DNA of 64,000 bases from Streptomyces sp. NK08204 (GCF_020400585.1 NZ_JAINVF010000004.1:372001-436000); one strand, 5' to 3'; counted from the stretch's first letter, positions 44,740 to 54,430 are shown. Notes: generated by a model from the letters alone, not told the origin. Numbers and translations: made by a program.

Positions 44740-47013
44740 GTGACCAACATTCCCGAGACCGGGCGGACCCCACGGGTCCAGACCCGCCTCGTCGTGATCC
44801 AGATCCTCGTCCTCTCCCTCCTCGGCACGCTCGGCGGCCGGCTGTGGTACCTGCAGATCCGGGAGGGCGCCGAGTACCAGAAGGAGGCGTCCGGCAACCA
44901 CGTCCAGCAGGTCGTCCAGCCCGCCGTCCGCGGCGACATCCTGGACGCCCGCGGCGTGCCGCTCGCGGACAACGAGACCCGGCTGGTGGTCTCCGCCTCC
45001 CGCACCGACCTGCTCAAGCAGCAGGACGGCGGCAAGACCGTCCTCGCCAAGCTGGCCGGTGTCCTCGGCATGAAGACCGAGGAGGTCAGGCAGAAGGTCC
45101 GGCTGTGCGACGCCAAGACCCCCCAGCCCTGCTGGAACGGCTCGCCCTACCAGCCGATCCCGATCACCGACAAGGCAACTCCCAAGCAGGCCCTGCAGAT
45201 CCGTGAGCGCGCCGAGGACTTCCCCGGCATCACCGCCGAGCCCGAGGCCGTGCGCCGCTACCCGGGCCCCGGCAAGTCCAACACCGCCCAGGTGCTCGGC
45301 TACCTCTCGCCGGTCACGGACGACGAACTGCAGAAAGCCAAGAACACCGACTCGCCCTACCTGCGCTCCGACATGGTCGGCCGCTCGGGCCTGGAGCGCC
45401 AGTACGACAAGCAGCTTCGTGGCAAGGCCGGCGTCACCCGCTACGAGGTCGACAACCTCGGCCGGGTCATCGGCAAGGCCAAGGCGGACCGGGCCGAGTC
45501 CGGTTCCAATCTGGTCACCAGCATCGACTCCCGCGTCCAGCGGGTCGCCGAGTACGAGCTGGACAAGGCGATGAAGGTCGCCCGCGAGCAGTTCGACAAG
45601 GTCACCGGCGAGAGGTACAAGGCCGACTCCGGCGCCGTCGTGGTGATGGAGGCCAAGACCGGCCGGATCGTCGCCATGGCCTCGGCGCCGACCTACGACC
45701 CGAACGTGTGGGTCGGCGGCATCTCCGCCAAGGACTACAAGGCCCTCACCGGCAAGAACTCCGACTACCCGCTGCTCAACCGGGCCATACAGGGACAGGC
45801 CGCGCCCGGCTCGACCTTCAAGGTGGTCTCCACGGCCGCCGCGGTCAACGCCGGCTACGTCTGGGACGGCGGCTACCCGTGCACCAGTTCGTACTCGGTG
45901 GGCGGCCAGGTCTTCAAGAACTTCGAGGGCGAGAACTTCGGCCCGATCTCCCTCGGCCGCGCCCTGGAGGTCTCCTGCGACACCGTCTTCTACGGCCTCG
46001 CCGACCGGGAGTGGAAGCGGGACGGCGGCATCAACCCCAAGAAGGGCCAGCCCAAGGACTACTTCTTCAAGACCGCCCACCAGTTCGGCCTGGGCCGGGA
46101 GACCGGAGTCGACCTGCCCAACGAGGTCACCGGCCGCGTCCCCGACCGCCAGTGGAAGCTCGACTACTGGAAGGCCAACAAGGACGCCTGGTGCAAGTCC
46201 GGCAAGAAGGACGGCTCCTACGTCGAGAAGATCGCCTACGAGAACTGCCTCGAAGGCAACAAGATGCGCGAGGGTGACGAGATCAACTACTCCATCGGCC
46301 AGGGCGACACCCTCGTCACGCCGATCCAGGAGGCCGTGATCTACGGCGCCGTCGCCAATGGGGGCACCATGTACCAGCCCACCATCGGCAAGGCGATCGT
46401 CAGCGCCGACGGCAAGACCATCACGCCCATCAAGCCCAAGGTCAGAGGCAGGCTGCCGGTCAGCCAGGCCACCCTCAAGGGCATGGACGACGCCTTCGCA
46501 GGCGTCATCACCCGCGGTACGGCCGCCTGGAAGTTCGGCGGCTGGCCGCAGGACAAGATCCCGCTGCACGCCAAGACCGGTACCGCCGAGGTCTACGGCA
46601 AGCAGACCACCTCCTGGCTGGCCACCTACTCCAAGGACTACACGGTGATCATGACGATCGCCCAGGCCGGTACGGGTTCCGGCGCCTCCGGTGAGGCCGT
46701 GCGCAACATCTACAGCGCCCTCTACGGCGTCCAGGGCGATGGCTCCATCGACAACAAGAAGGCGCTGCTGCCCGAGCCCGAGAAGAGCCTGCCGAAGGTC
46801 CGCGCGGACGGCACCATCGCCGCCCCCAAGATCACCGATGACCCGGCGAAGGACAACGAGAAGGCCCAGCAGGCCGAGCAGGACGGCCCCAACCCCGCCG
46901 ACGACCAGCAGCCCCCGGCCACCACGGCCTCGCCCGGCACCGGCGGCAACCGCGACACCCGCAGACGGCCCCGTGGCCGGGGCACCCGAGGCGGCCGGAG
47001 GACGCTCGCATGA
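44740..47013 (+). CDS. mrdA: penicillin-binding protein 2 (class B transpeptidase)
   Basis: 757 residues. N-terminal helix (VVIQILVLSLLGTLGGRLWYL), PBP dimer domain (about 60-290, with RGDILDARGVPLADNE), transpeptidase domain with active-site GSTFKVVST (SxxK, Ser near residue 358) and AKTGTAEV (KTG near 610). The C-terminal 70 residues are a Glu/Pro/Gln then Arg/Gly-rich disordered tail. Cross-links peptidoglycan with RodA as glycosyltransferase partner. GTG start after AGAGGGGGAG; overlaps rodA by ATGA. Confidence 0.95.
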   Translation: MTNIPETGRTPRVQTRLVVIQILVLSLLGTLGGRLWYLQIREGAEYQKEASGNHVQQVVQPAVRGDILDARGVPLADNETRLVVSASRTDLLKQQDGGKTVLAKLAGVLGMKTEEVRQKVRLCDAKTPQPCWNGSPYQPIPITDKATPKQALQIRERAEDFPGITAEPEAVRRYPGPGKSNTAQVLGYLSPVTDDELQKAKNTDSPYLRSDMVGRSGLERQYDKQLRGKAGVTRYEVDNLGRVIGKAKADRAESGSNLVTSIDSRVQRVAEYELDKAMKVAREQFDKVTGERYKADSGAVVVMEAKTGRIVAMASAPTYDPNVWVGGISAKDYKALTGKNSDYPLLNRAIQGQAAPGSTFKVVSTAAAVNAGYVWDGGYPCTSSYSVGGQVFKNFEGENFGPISLGRALEVSCDTVFYGLADREWKRDGGINPKKGQPKDYFFKTAHQFGLGRETGVDLPNEVTGRVPDRQWKLDYWKANKDAWCKSGKKDGSYVEKIAYENCLEGNKMREGDEINYSIGQGDTLVTPIQEAVIYGAVANGGTMYQPTIGKAIVSADGKTITPIKPKVRGRLPVSQATLKGMDDAFAGVITRGTAAWKFGGWPQDKIPLHAKTGTAEVYGKQTTSWLATYSKDYTVIMTIAQAGTGSGASGEAVRNIYSALYGVQGDGSIDNKKALLPEPEKSLPKVRADGTIAAPKITDDPAKDNEKAQQAEQDGPNPADDQQPPATTASPGTGGNRDTRRRPRGRGTRGGRRTLA

Positions 47014-48206
47014 CCAGCGCCAACAGCTTCTCCGTCTCCGGGTACGGCCCCGAGCGCGCCGGCTGGACCAGAATCTTCGCCCGTGACTCGCTGACCCGCC
47101 GCCTCGACTGGCCGATACTGCTCGCGGCCACGGCGCTGTCGCTGATCGGCTCCCTGCTGGTGTACTCGGCGACCCGCAACCGCACCGAGATCAACCAGGG
47201 CGACCCGTACTTCTTCCTCGTCCGGCACCTGCTGAACCTCGGCATCGGCCTCGCCCTGATGATCGGCACCATCTGGCTCGGCCACCGCGCCCTGCGCAAT
47301 GCCGTGCCGGTCCTCTACGGCGTGTCGGTCCTGCTGTCCCTGGTGGTCCTCACCCCGCTCGGCGCCACGATCAACGGCCAGCGCAACTGGATCGTCATCG
47401 GCGGCTTCTCGGTCCAGCCCGCGGAGTTCCTCAAGGTCGCGATCATCCTGGGCATGGCGATGCTGCTGGCCGCACGGGTGGACGCGGGCGACAAGCCGTA
47501 CCCCGATCACCGGACGGTGATGCAGTCCCTGGGCCTGGCCACCGTCCCCATCCTGATCCTTCTGCTCATGCCGGACCTCGGCTCGGTCCTGGCCATGGTG
47601 GCCATCATCCTCGGCGTGCTGCTCGCCTCCGGCTCCTCCAACCGCTGGGTCTTCGGCCTGCTCACCGCCGGCGTGATCGGCTGTATCGCCATCTGGCAGC
47701 TGCACATCCTGGACCAGTACCAGATCAACCGCTTCGCGGCCTTCGCCAACCCGGACCTCGACCCGGCCGGCGTCGGCTACAACACCAACCAGGCCCGCAT
47801 CGCCATCGGCTCCGGCGGACTGACCGGCGCAGGCCTCTTCCACGGCTCGCAGACCACCGGCCAGTTCGTCCCCGAGCAGCAGACCGACTTCGTCTTCACG
47901 GTCGCGGGGGAGGAACTGGGCTTCCTCGGCGCGGGCCTGATCATCTTCCTGCTCGGCGTGATCCTGTGGCGCGCCTGCCGCATCGCCCGCGACTCGTCCG
48001 AGCTGTACGGCACGATCGTCGCCGCCGGGATCGTGGCCTGGTTCGCGTTCCAGGCCTTCGAGAACATCGGCATGACCCTCGGCATCATGCCGGTCACCGG
48101 CCTGCCCCTGCCGTTCGTGTCCTACGGCGGCTCGTCCATGTTCGCGGTGTGGATAGCGGTGGGGCTGCTGCAGTCGATCAAGGTGCAGAGACCCATGTCG
48201 GCGTAG
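47010..48206 (+). CDS. rodA: RodA/FtsW/SpoVE family peptidoglycan polymerase
   Basis: 398 residues, about ten helices; SEDS glycosyltransferase polymerising lipid II, working with the class B PBP encoded upstream. Family marks: RNWIVIGGFSVQPAEFLKV (about residues 128-146), the invariant Asp region LMPDLGSVLAMVAIIL, GSGGLTGAGLFHGSQTTGQFVPEQQTDFVF and LPFVSYGGSSM. The start overlaps the pbp2 stop (ATGA), so the pair is translationally coupled. Last gene of the mre operon. Confidence 0.95.
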   Translation: MTSANSFSVSGYGPERAGWTRIFARDSLTRRLDWPILLAATALSLIGSLLVYSATRNRTEINQGDPYFFLVRHLLNLGIGLALMIGTIWLGHRALRNAVPVLYGVSVLLSLVVLTPLGATINGQRNWIVIGGFSVQPAEFLKVAIILGMAMLLAARVDAGDKPYPDHRTVMQSLGLATVPILILLLMPDLGSVLAMVAIILGVLLASGSSNRWVFGLLTAGVIGCIAIWQLHILDQYQINRFAAFANPDLDPAGVGYNTNQARIAIGSGGLTGAGLFHGSQTTGQFVPEQQTDFVFTVAGEELGFLGAGLIIFLLGVILWRACRIARDSSELYGTIVAAGIVAWFAFQAFENIGMTLGIMPVTGLPLPFVSYGGSSMFAVWIAVGLLQSIKVQRPMSA

Positions 48207-48319
48207 GACCTGCGACGGTCCGGCCGTAGTCGCGTGCGGTGGCCGGCCGGGCCTCGCCCTTGGTCCCCGGACGGCGGGGACAACCAGGGCGCCCTCTGCC
48301 ATATCGGCCCCTCGGCCAC

Positions 48320-48325
48320 TAGATT
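48320..48325 (+). promoter_or_regulatory. -10-like TAGATT directly before the CYTH-CHAD gene
   Basis: TAGATT ends 6 bp before the ATG, with no ribosome-binding site: a candidate leaderless promoter. Confidence 0.5.
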
Positions 48326-48331
48326 CAGTGC

Positions 48332-49831
48332 ATGGCGGATGCGACACGCGAGATCGAGCGCAAGTACGAATCCGACGGCAGCGGGCTGCCCGACCTGACC
48401 GGTGTCGGGGGAGTGGCCGCCGTGGTCGACAAGGGCCTGGTCGAACTGGACGCCGTCTACTACGACACCGCCGACCAGCGACTGGCCGCCGCCTCCCTCA
48501 CCCTGCGCCGCCGCACCGGAGGCTCCGACGCCGGCTGGCACCTGAAGATTCCGGTCGCTCCCGGGGTCCGCGACGAGATCCGGGCCCCGCTCTGCGACAC
48601 CGTCCCCGGCGAACTGGCCGCCCTGGTGCGCTCCAGGGTCCGCGACGCCGAGCTGATCCCCCTGGTCCGGCTGCGCTCCGCCCGCGATGTGCGCCACCTG
48701 CTCGACGCCCACGGCACCCTGCTGGCCGAGGCGAGTGTCGACACCGTGACCGCCGAGCGGCTCACCGCCGGGGGCGGGGCCGCCCAGTGGACCGAGATCG
48801 AGGTGGAGCTGGCCCAGGACGGCGACCCGGCCTTCCTCGACAAGGTGGAGAAACGGCTGCGCAAGGCGGGCGTTCGCCCCTCCGGAGCACCGTCGAAACT
48901 GGCCCGGGCCCTGGAACAGACCGGTACCGCCCGCCCGGAGCCGGTGAAGCCCCCGGAGCCGAAGACCGCCGGCGACCACGTCCTCGCCTATCTGCGCGCC
49001 CAGCGGGACGCGCTCGTCGCCCTCGACCCCGCCGTCCGCCGGGACCTACCCGACTCCGTGCACCGCATGCGCGTCGCCACCCGCCGCGCCCGCAGCACCC
49101 TGTGCACCTTCCGCAAGGTCCTCGACCGCACCGTGACCGACCCCGTCGCCGCCGAGCTGAAATGGCTCGCGGGGGAGCTGGGCGTCGACCGCGACCGCGA
49201 GGTCCTCAGCGACCGCCTCGCCACCGCCCTGGACGGTCTCCCGCCCGCCCTCGTCACCGGCCCCGTCCACGACCGCATGGCCGCCTGGGCGAGCGCCCGC
49301 CGCAGCAGTGCCCGGGGCAGGGTGACCGGCGTCCTCGACTCCCGCCGCCACCTCGCCCTCCTGGATTCTCTGGACGCACTCCTCGCCGACCCGCCCCTGC
49401 GCCCGGCTGCCGCCCGGAAACCGCAGAAGGTGCTGGCCAAGGCCGTCCGCAAGGACCTGGCGAAGCTCTCCGGCCTGGTCGCACAGGCCCTGGAGCTGCC
49501 ACCCGGCAAGGAGCGCGACCTCGCCCTGCACGAGGCCCGCAAGAAGGCCAAGCGCACCCGCTACGCAGCCGAGGCCGCGACCCCGGCCCTGGGCTCCCCG
49601 GCCCGCGCCCTCAGCGCCTCCACCAAGGCCCTCACCAGCCTTCTGGGTGACCACCAGGACAGCGTCATGGCCCGCCGTGCCCTGGGAGAACTGTCGGCGG
49701 TGGCCCACGCGGCGGGGGAGAGCACGTTCACCTACGGCGTGCTCTACGCCAGGGAGGAACAACGGGCGGCCGGGACCGAGGCGGAACTGCCGGGGCTGTG
49801 GGACTCGGTCCGCGGCGGTGCCGAGGTGTGA
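48332..49831 (+). CDS. CYTH and CHAD domain protein
   Basis: 499 residues. N-terminal CYTH triphosphate tunnel domain (about residues 5-190) with the hallmark EIERKYESD, tunnel strands such as LTLRRRTGGSDAGWHLKIP, and WTEIEVELAQDGD. C-terminal CHAD helical domain (about 215-480) with conserved His/Arg/Lys positions: DSVHRMRVATRRARSTL, KEARxx-type HEARKKAKRTRYAAEA, LGDHQDSVMARRAL. CYTH enzymes hydrolyse inorganic triphosphate or related compounds, and CHAD domains bind polyphosphate. Probable polyphosphate metabolism. Single gene. Confidence 0.92.
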   Translation: MADATREIERKYESDGSGLPDLTGVGGVAAVVDKGLVELDAVYYDTADQRLAAASLTLRRRTGGSDAGWHLKIPVAPGVRDEIRAPLCDTVPGELAALVRSRVRDAELIPLVRLRSARDVRHLLDAHGTLLAEASVDTVTAERLTAGGGAAQWTEIEVELAQDGDPAFLDKVEKRLRKAGVRPSGAPSKLARALEQTGTARPEPVKPPEPKTAGDHVLAYLRAQRDALVALDPAVRRDLPDSVHRMRVATRRARSTLCTFRKVLDRTVTDPVAAELKWLAGELGVDRDREVLSDRLATALDGLPPALVTGPVHDRMAAWASARRSSARGRVTGVLDSRRHLALLDSLDALLADPPLRPAAARKPQKVLAKAVRKDLAKLSGLVAQALELPPGKERDLALHEARKKAKRTRYAAEAATPALGSPARALSASTKALTSLLGDHQDSVMARRALGELSAVAHAAGESTFTYGVLYAREEQRAAGTEAELPGLWDSVRGGAEV

Positions 49832-49965
49832 CTTCCGCGGGCTCCGGCCGTAAAAAAACCTCTCTGTGCTCCCCGCCGACGCGGGGCGCCGTGATCGCCG
49901 TGCCAGGCGTGGCCTCGGGCGCGTTAGGCTTGATGGTCACCCCTGTCAGTCCAAGAAGGTTCGAG

Positions 49966-51927
49966 ATGCCTGTCGAGTCGGTCTTCCCGCAGCTCGAAGC
50001 TCTGCTCCCGCATGTGCAGAAGCCGATCCAGTACGTGGGCGGCGAGCTGAACTCCACTGTCAAGCCCTGGGACGACTGTGATGTCCGCTGGGCGCTCATG
50101 TACCCCGACGCGTACGAGGTCGGTCTGCCCAACCAGGGCGTCATGATCCTCTACGAGGTCCTCAACGAGCAGGAGGGCGTCCTCGCCGAGCGCACCTACA
50201 GCGTGTGGCCGGACCTGGAGGCGCTGATGCGTGAGCACGGCGTCTCGCAGTTCACCGTGGACAGCCACCGCCCGGTGAAGGCCTTCGACGTGTTCGGCCT
50301 GTCCTTCTCCACGGAGCTGGGCTACACGAACATGCTGACGGCCCTGGACCTGGCGGGCATCCCGCTGGAGTCCAAGGACAGGAGCATCGACGACCCGATC
50401 GTCCTGGCCGGCGGCCACGCCGCCTTCAACCCGGAGCCGATCGCCGACTTCATCGACGCGGCGGTCATCGGCGACGGCGAGCAGGCCGTGCTGGACATGA
50501 CGCGCATCATCCGCGAGTGGAAGGCGGAGGGCCGGCCGGGAGGCCGCGAGGAGGTCCTTCTCCGCCTGGCGAAGACCGGCGGGGTGTACGTACCGGCGTT
50601 CTACGACGTCGAGTACCTGCCGGACGGCCGGATCGCCCGTGTGGTCCCCAACCGCTCCGGCGTCCCGTGGCGGGTGTCCAAGCACACGGTCATGGACCTG
50701 GACGAGTGGCCGTATCCCAAGCAGCCCCTCGTCCCCCTGGCCGAGACGGTCCACGAGCGCATGTCGGTGGAGATCTTCCGCGGCTGTACGCGCGGCTGCC
50801 GCTTCTGCCAGGCGGGCATGATCACCCGCCCGGTGCGCGAGCGCTCCATCACCGGCATCGGCGACATGGTCGACAAGGGCCTGAAGGCGACGGGCTTCGA
50901 GGAGGTGGGCCTGCTCTCCCTCTCCTCCGCGGACCATTCGGAGATCGGCGACATCGCCAAGGGCCTGGCGGACCGCTACGAGGACGACAAGATCGGTCTG
51001 TCCCTCCCCTCCACCCGTGTCGACGCCTTCAACATCGACCTGGCCAACGAGCTGACACGCAACGGCCGTCGTTCCGGCCTCACCTTCGCCCCCGAGGGCG
51101 GCTCCGAGCGCATCCGCAAGGTCATCAACAAGATGGTCTCGGAAGAGGACCTGATCCGCACGGTCGCCACCGCCTACGGCAACGGCTGGCGCCAGGTGAA
51201 GCTGTACTTCATGTGCGGCCTGCCGACCGAGACGGACGAGGACGTCCTGCAGATCGCCGACATGGCGACCCGCGTGATCCAGAAGGGCCGCGAGGTGTCG
51301 AGGTCGAACGACATCCGCTGCACGGTGTCCATCGGCGGCTTCGTCCCCAAGCCGCACACCCCCTTCCAGTGGGCGCCCCAGCTCTCCGCCGAGGAGACGG
51401 ACGCACGCCTGGAGAAGCTCCGCGACAGGATCCGCGGCGACAAGAAGTACGGCCGCTCGATCGGCTTCCGCTACCACGACGGCAAGCCCGGCATCGTCGA
51501 GGGTCTCCTCTCCCGGGGCGATCGCCGCATCGGGGCGGTCATCCGCGCGGTGTACGACGACGGCGGCCGTTTCGACGGCTGGCGCGAGCACTTCTCGTAC
51601 GACCGCTGGATGCAGTGCGCCGACAAGGCGCTGGCCCCGTTCGGTGTCGACGTCGACTGGTACACCACCCGCGAGCGCACGTACGAGGAAGTCCTCCCCT
51701 GGGATCACCTGGACTCGGGCCTGGACAAGGACTGGCTCTGGGAGGACTGGCAGGACGCCCTGGACGAGACGGAGGTCGAGGACTGCCGCTGGACGCCGTG
51801 CTTCGACTGCGGTGTGTGTCCCCAGATGGACACGGCCATACAAATCGGCCCGACCGGCAAGAAGCTGCTTCCGCTGACAGTCAAGAACGCGGGTCCGACG
51901 CCGGCTTCGAGTGGTCACGCGCACTGA
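49966..51927 (+). CDS. TIGR03960 family radical SAM protein, 3' end replaced by an insertion
   Basis: 653 residues. N-terminal B12-binding-like domain without an obvious cobalamin His (YPDAYEVGLPNQGVMILYEVL, ADFIDAAVIGDGE), then the radical SAM core with the 4Fe-4S motif CTRGCRFC (about residue 270) and RSGLTFAPEGGSERIRKVINK. A C-terminal Cys cluster (CFDCGVCPQ) may hold a second cluster. Function unknown; in actinobacteria it pairs with the DUF2344 protein, here at 58431. The last 37 codons use rarer codons (ATA, CAA, CTT, ACA, AGT) and are repeated in another version at 54431-54541, so the 3' end is imported. AAGAAGG precedes the ATG. Confidence 0.92.
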   Translation: MPVESVFPQLEALLPHVQKPIQYVGGELNSTVKPWDDCDVRWALMYPDAYEVGLPNQGVMILYEVLNEQEGVLAERTYSVWPDLEALMREHGVSQFTVDSHRPVKAFDVFGLSFSTELGYTNMLTALDLAGIPLESKDRSIDDPIVLAGGHAAFNPEPIADFIDAAVIGDGEQAVLDMTRIIREWKAEGRPGGREEVLLRLAKTGGVYVPAFYDVEYLPDGRIARVVPNRSGVPWRVSKHTVMDLDEWPYPKQPLVPLAETVHERMSVEIFRGCTRGCRFCQAGMITRPVRERSITGIGDMVDKGLKATGFEEVGLLSLSSADHSEIGDIAKGLADRYEDDKIGLSLPSTRVDAFNIDLANELTRNGRRSGLTFAPEGGSERIRKVINKMVSEEDLIRTVATAYGNGWRQVKLYFMCGLPTETDEDVLQIADMATRVIQKGREVSRSNDIRCTVSIGGFVPKPHTPFQWAPQLSAEETDARLEKLRDRIRGDKKYGRSIGFRYHDGKPGIVEGLLSRGDRRIGAVIRAVYDDGGRFDGWREHFSYDRWMQCADKALAPFGVDVDWYTTRERTYEEVLPWDHLDSGLDKDWLWEDWQDALDETEVEDCRWTPCFDCGVCPQMDTAIQIGPTGKKLLPLTVKNAGPTPASSGHAH

Positions 51928-52117
51928 GGTGGGCGAGGCACTCGATCGGGTGGTTGAGGCGTTGGCGGGGGTGAGCGAGGACGAGTTGGCTGCTGCATTG
52001 GCTGCTCTCGGGACCCCAGCTTCGAGCCGTCGGCAGGCGCCGCAGGAGCGCTCTCGCACTCCTCTGCCGGGTCCTGGGAGGTCGTCGGGCATCCACTCTG
52101 AAGTGGAGTGGGTCTGA
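51911..52117 (+). CDS. doubtful 68-residue frame overlapping the radical SAM 3' end
   Basis: GTG start inside the last codons of the radical SAM gene. Residues 5-37 (EVGEALDRVVEALAGVSED) would form amphipathic helices; the rest is Ser/Pro/Arg-rich. The equivalent position after the displaced gene end (54541) does not keep this frame. Likely specific to the insertion, or chance. Confidence 0.22.
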   Translation: MVTRTEVGEALDRVVEALAGVSEDELAAALAALGTPASSRRQAPQERSRTPLPGPGRSSGIHSEVEWV

Positions 52118-52154
52118 GCCCCTGCGGCCCCACACAGGCCGCGTAGCGACCATG

Positions 52155-52183
52155 AGCGCCCCCTTCGCTTCGGAGGGGGCGCT
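52155..52183 (+). terminator. terminator inside the insertion, after the radical SAM gene
   Basis: AGCGCCCCCT / AGGGGGCGCT, 10-bp perfect stem with a 9-base loop, 228 bp after the stop. It resembles the hairpin at 54640-54668 that follows the displaced gene end, so gene end and terminator are both duplicated. Confidence 0.75.
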
Positions 52184-52218
52184 GTCGTGTCATGACCTGC
52201 CGGAACATCCGGTGCAAG

Positions 52219-52279
52219 TTGCCTTTGGCAAGTTGATGTCCGTACCAGCGATTGCTGGTTAAAGTCGTTTGGTTACTAC
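52219..52279 (+). promoter_or_regulatory. candidate promoter and operator of the nuclease-TerD gene
   Basis: TTGCC-TTT-GGCAA dyad at 52219-52231, flanked by CAAGTTG direct repeats, then TTGCTG (52252-52257), a 16-bp spacer and TACTAC (52274-52279). This 225-bp interval is clearly AT-richer than the chromosome around it. Confidence 0.4.
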
Positions 52280-52342
52280 TGGTTGTGGGGGCAACCAGAG
52301 CTTGGTCGGCTCTGCCGACATCCTGGGGAGGGCCTGTAGCGC

Positions 52343-54400
52343 ATGAGTCGTCGCTCTGCTGGTTTTGTCGGTGCCTGGGCAGAAATGCAGCGTCAGCACC
52401 AGCGTCAAGTGGAAGCCGAAGCCAGACGGCTCCGGGAAGAGGCACGGCAGGCGCGGGCCTATCAACGACGTGCCACGCAGGAGTACCGGCAGTACCGCCA
52501 GGCAGAGGCGCGGCGACGTACGGAGGAACTGGACGCGCAGGTCGCCACCTTGCAGGGGCTGCTGACCGCGGGCTGCCAGGCGCCGGCCTTCAGAGCCTCG
52601 TCCCTGATGCGCGCGGAAGAGATCCCGCCGTTCGACCCGGGACAGCTCGCCTGGCCCGTGCGCATGCCGGATCCAAATCAGTACCAGACACAGGGAGGTT
52701 GGACCGCAAACCGGCGTGCACAGGCCCAGGCGGAGGCGCAGGCTCGCTTCGAACGGGACTGGCACGCTGCGCAAGCTGCCGAGGCCCAGCGACAGCAGCG
52801 GCTGGCTGCCCTCCAGCGGGACTACGAGCAGAGGACTGGGGCTCAGCGTGCGGAGGTGCGTCGGCACAATGCCGGCATTGTCGAGGTGACCGAGGGCGTG
52901 AGGCGGGGAGACCCTGACTCCGTGGTCGAGTACTTCTCAGCGGCTCTCTACTCGTCGCCTGCCTGGCCGGAAGGGTTTCCTCGACAGGTCGCGGCAGCCT
53001 TCGACTCGGCGGCGCGACAGCTTGTGCTGGACTGGGAGCTGCCCGGATACGACGTGGTCCCCGAGGCGAAATCCGTGAGGTACGTGCCCGCCCAGGACGA
53101 GGACAAGGAAAGCGCACGTCCGGTTACTCAGCGCCGTGGGCTGTACCGAGAGGTGCTCGCGCAGAGCCTGCTGTTGGTCCTGCATCAGCTCTTCGCGGCG
53201 GACGAATACGGCATCCTCGACTCGGTGGCCCTGAACGGCTTCGTCGACGCTCACGATCCGGCCACGGGCCGACGCACGCACATCTTCCTTGCGACCGTCA
53301 TGGCCCAGCGGGCGGCGTTCACTGGCCTGCACCTGGAACAGGTGGACGCGGTCAGCTGTCTGACCGACGCGTTGAGGGGTCAGCTCGCGTCCCGCCCTGA
53401 TCAGCTCACCTCCGTGCGCCCGGGCCGAAAGCCACAGGACGTCGGAAACCACGTCGTGGCGCACGGGAGTGATGAGGAGCCGGATCTGTATGAAATGGAT
53501 CCGATCGAATTCGAGTCGCTCGTTGCCGACCTGTTCCGCGCCATGGGCATGCAGGCTGTGACGACCCAGCGCTCGAATGATGGCGGCGTGGATGTGAATG
53601 CGCTGGATCCGACGCCCATCCGAGGCGGCAAGATCGTCGTACAGGTGAAGCGGTACCGCAGCACGGTGCCGCCAACCGCGGTGCGTGACCTGTATGGGAC
53701 GGTCCAGGACGTCGGCGCCAACAAGGGTGTGCTGGTGACCACGGCCGGCTTCGGTCCCGGCTCACACACGTTCGCCCGGGGCAAGCCCTTGGAACTCATC
53801 TCGGGCGGTGAACTCGTCGACCTCCTGCACCGGCACGGGCTTCGTGGGCGCCTGGGGGAGGGAGGTCGAGCGACTCCAGCGCAGCCGTCGCCGACCAGTC
53901 CTGCAACAGCGCCCGACAACCACAACGTGTTGGGCATGGCGTGGTCCGGGAGTGTCGCACTGGACGTCTGCGCTCTCGTCTGCCGTGGTAACCGAGTCCT
54001 GAGCGAAGACCACTTCGTCTTCTTCAACAATCCGCAGACCCCGGACGGCTCGGTACGCACAGTGCCGGCTTCGGCACCGGACAAGGCAGCGCTCCGTGTT
54101 TCCTTCGACGCGCTGCCGGAAGCGGCTGATCGGTTCGTGCTCGTGGCGGCCGTTGATCCGGAGGTGGACCCGGAAGCCGACCTATCCGGATTCACCAATG
54201 CATGTATTCGGTTGCTGGACCCGGCAATGACTGAGCTCGGTCGGCTCGAAGTCTCCGATGGCCGTTCCGGCGAGACCGCATTGGTGCTCGGCTCCTTCCG
54301 GCTCAGGCCCAATGGCGACTGGGACTTCGTGCTTGGAGGGAAGGGGTACACAGGTGGGCTGGAGCAGCTCGTCCAGGAGTACGGCATCGAAGTGGAGTGA
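52343..54400 (+). CDS. coiled-coil, Mrr-type restriction endonuclease and TerD domain fusion protein
   Basis: 685 residues, ATG after GGGGAGGG. Residues 1-70 and 120-175 are Gln/Glu/Arg/Ala-rich coiled coil. Residues 180-350 are an unassigned helical domain. Residues 386-500 are an Mrr_cat-type nuclease: acidic EFESLVADLF, Asp in NDGGVDVNA (D417) and Q-x-K in IVVQVKRY (Q434, K436), so the QxK-type active site looks intact. A Pro/Ser linker (505-525) leads to a TerD domain (527-685) with the hallmark DHFVFFNNP (556-564) and DFVLGGKGYTGGL near the end. TerD proteins bind calcium in tellurite/phage-stress systems. It is the only cargo of the insertion. A DNA-targeting defence effector is inference. 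Confidence 0.85.
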   Translation: MSRRSAGFVGAWAEMQRQHQRQVEAEARRLREEARQARAYQRRATQEYRQYRQAEARRRTEELDAQVATLQGLLTAGCQAPAFRASSLMRAEEIPPFDPGQLAWPVRMPDPNQYQTQGGWTANRRAQAQAEAQARFERDWHAAQAAEAQRQQRLAALQRDYEQRTGAQRAEVRRHNAGIVEVTEGVRRGDPDSVVEYFSAALYSSPAWPEGFPRQVAAAFDSAARQLVLDWELPGYDVVPEAKSVRYVPAQDEDKESARPVTQRRGLYREVLAQSLLLVLHQLFAADEYGILDSVALNGFVDAHDPATGRRTHIFLATVMAQRAAFTGLHLEQVDAVSCLTDALRGQLASRPDQLTSVRPGRKPQDVGNHVVAHGSDEEPDLYEMDPIEFESLVADLFRAMGMQAVTTQRSNDGGVDVNALDPTPIRGGKIVVQVKRYRSTVPPTAVRDLYGTVQDVGANKGVLVTTAGFGPGSHTFARGKPLELISGGELVDLLHRHGLRGRLGEGGRATPAQPSPTSPATAPDNHNVLGMAWSGSVALDVCALVCRGNRVLSEDHFVFFNNPQTPDGSVRTVPASAPDKAALRVSFDALPEAADRFVLVAAVDPEVDPEADLSGFTNACIRLLDPAMTELGRLEVSDGRSGETALVLGSFRLRPNGDWDFVLGGKGYTGGLEQLVQEYGIEVE

Positions 54401-54430
54401 CGACACGGGGCTCCTACATAGTGCTGACCT

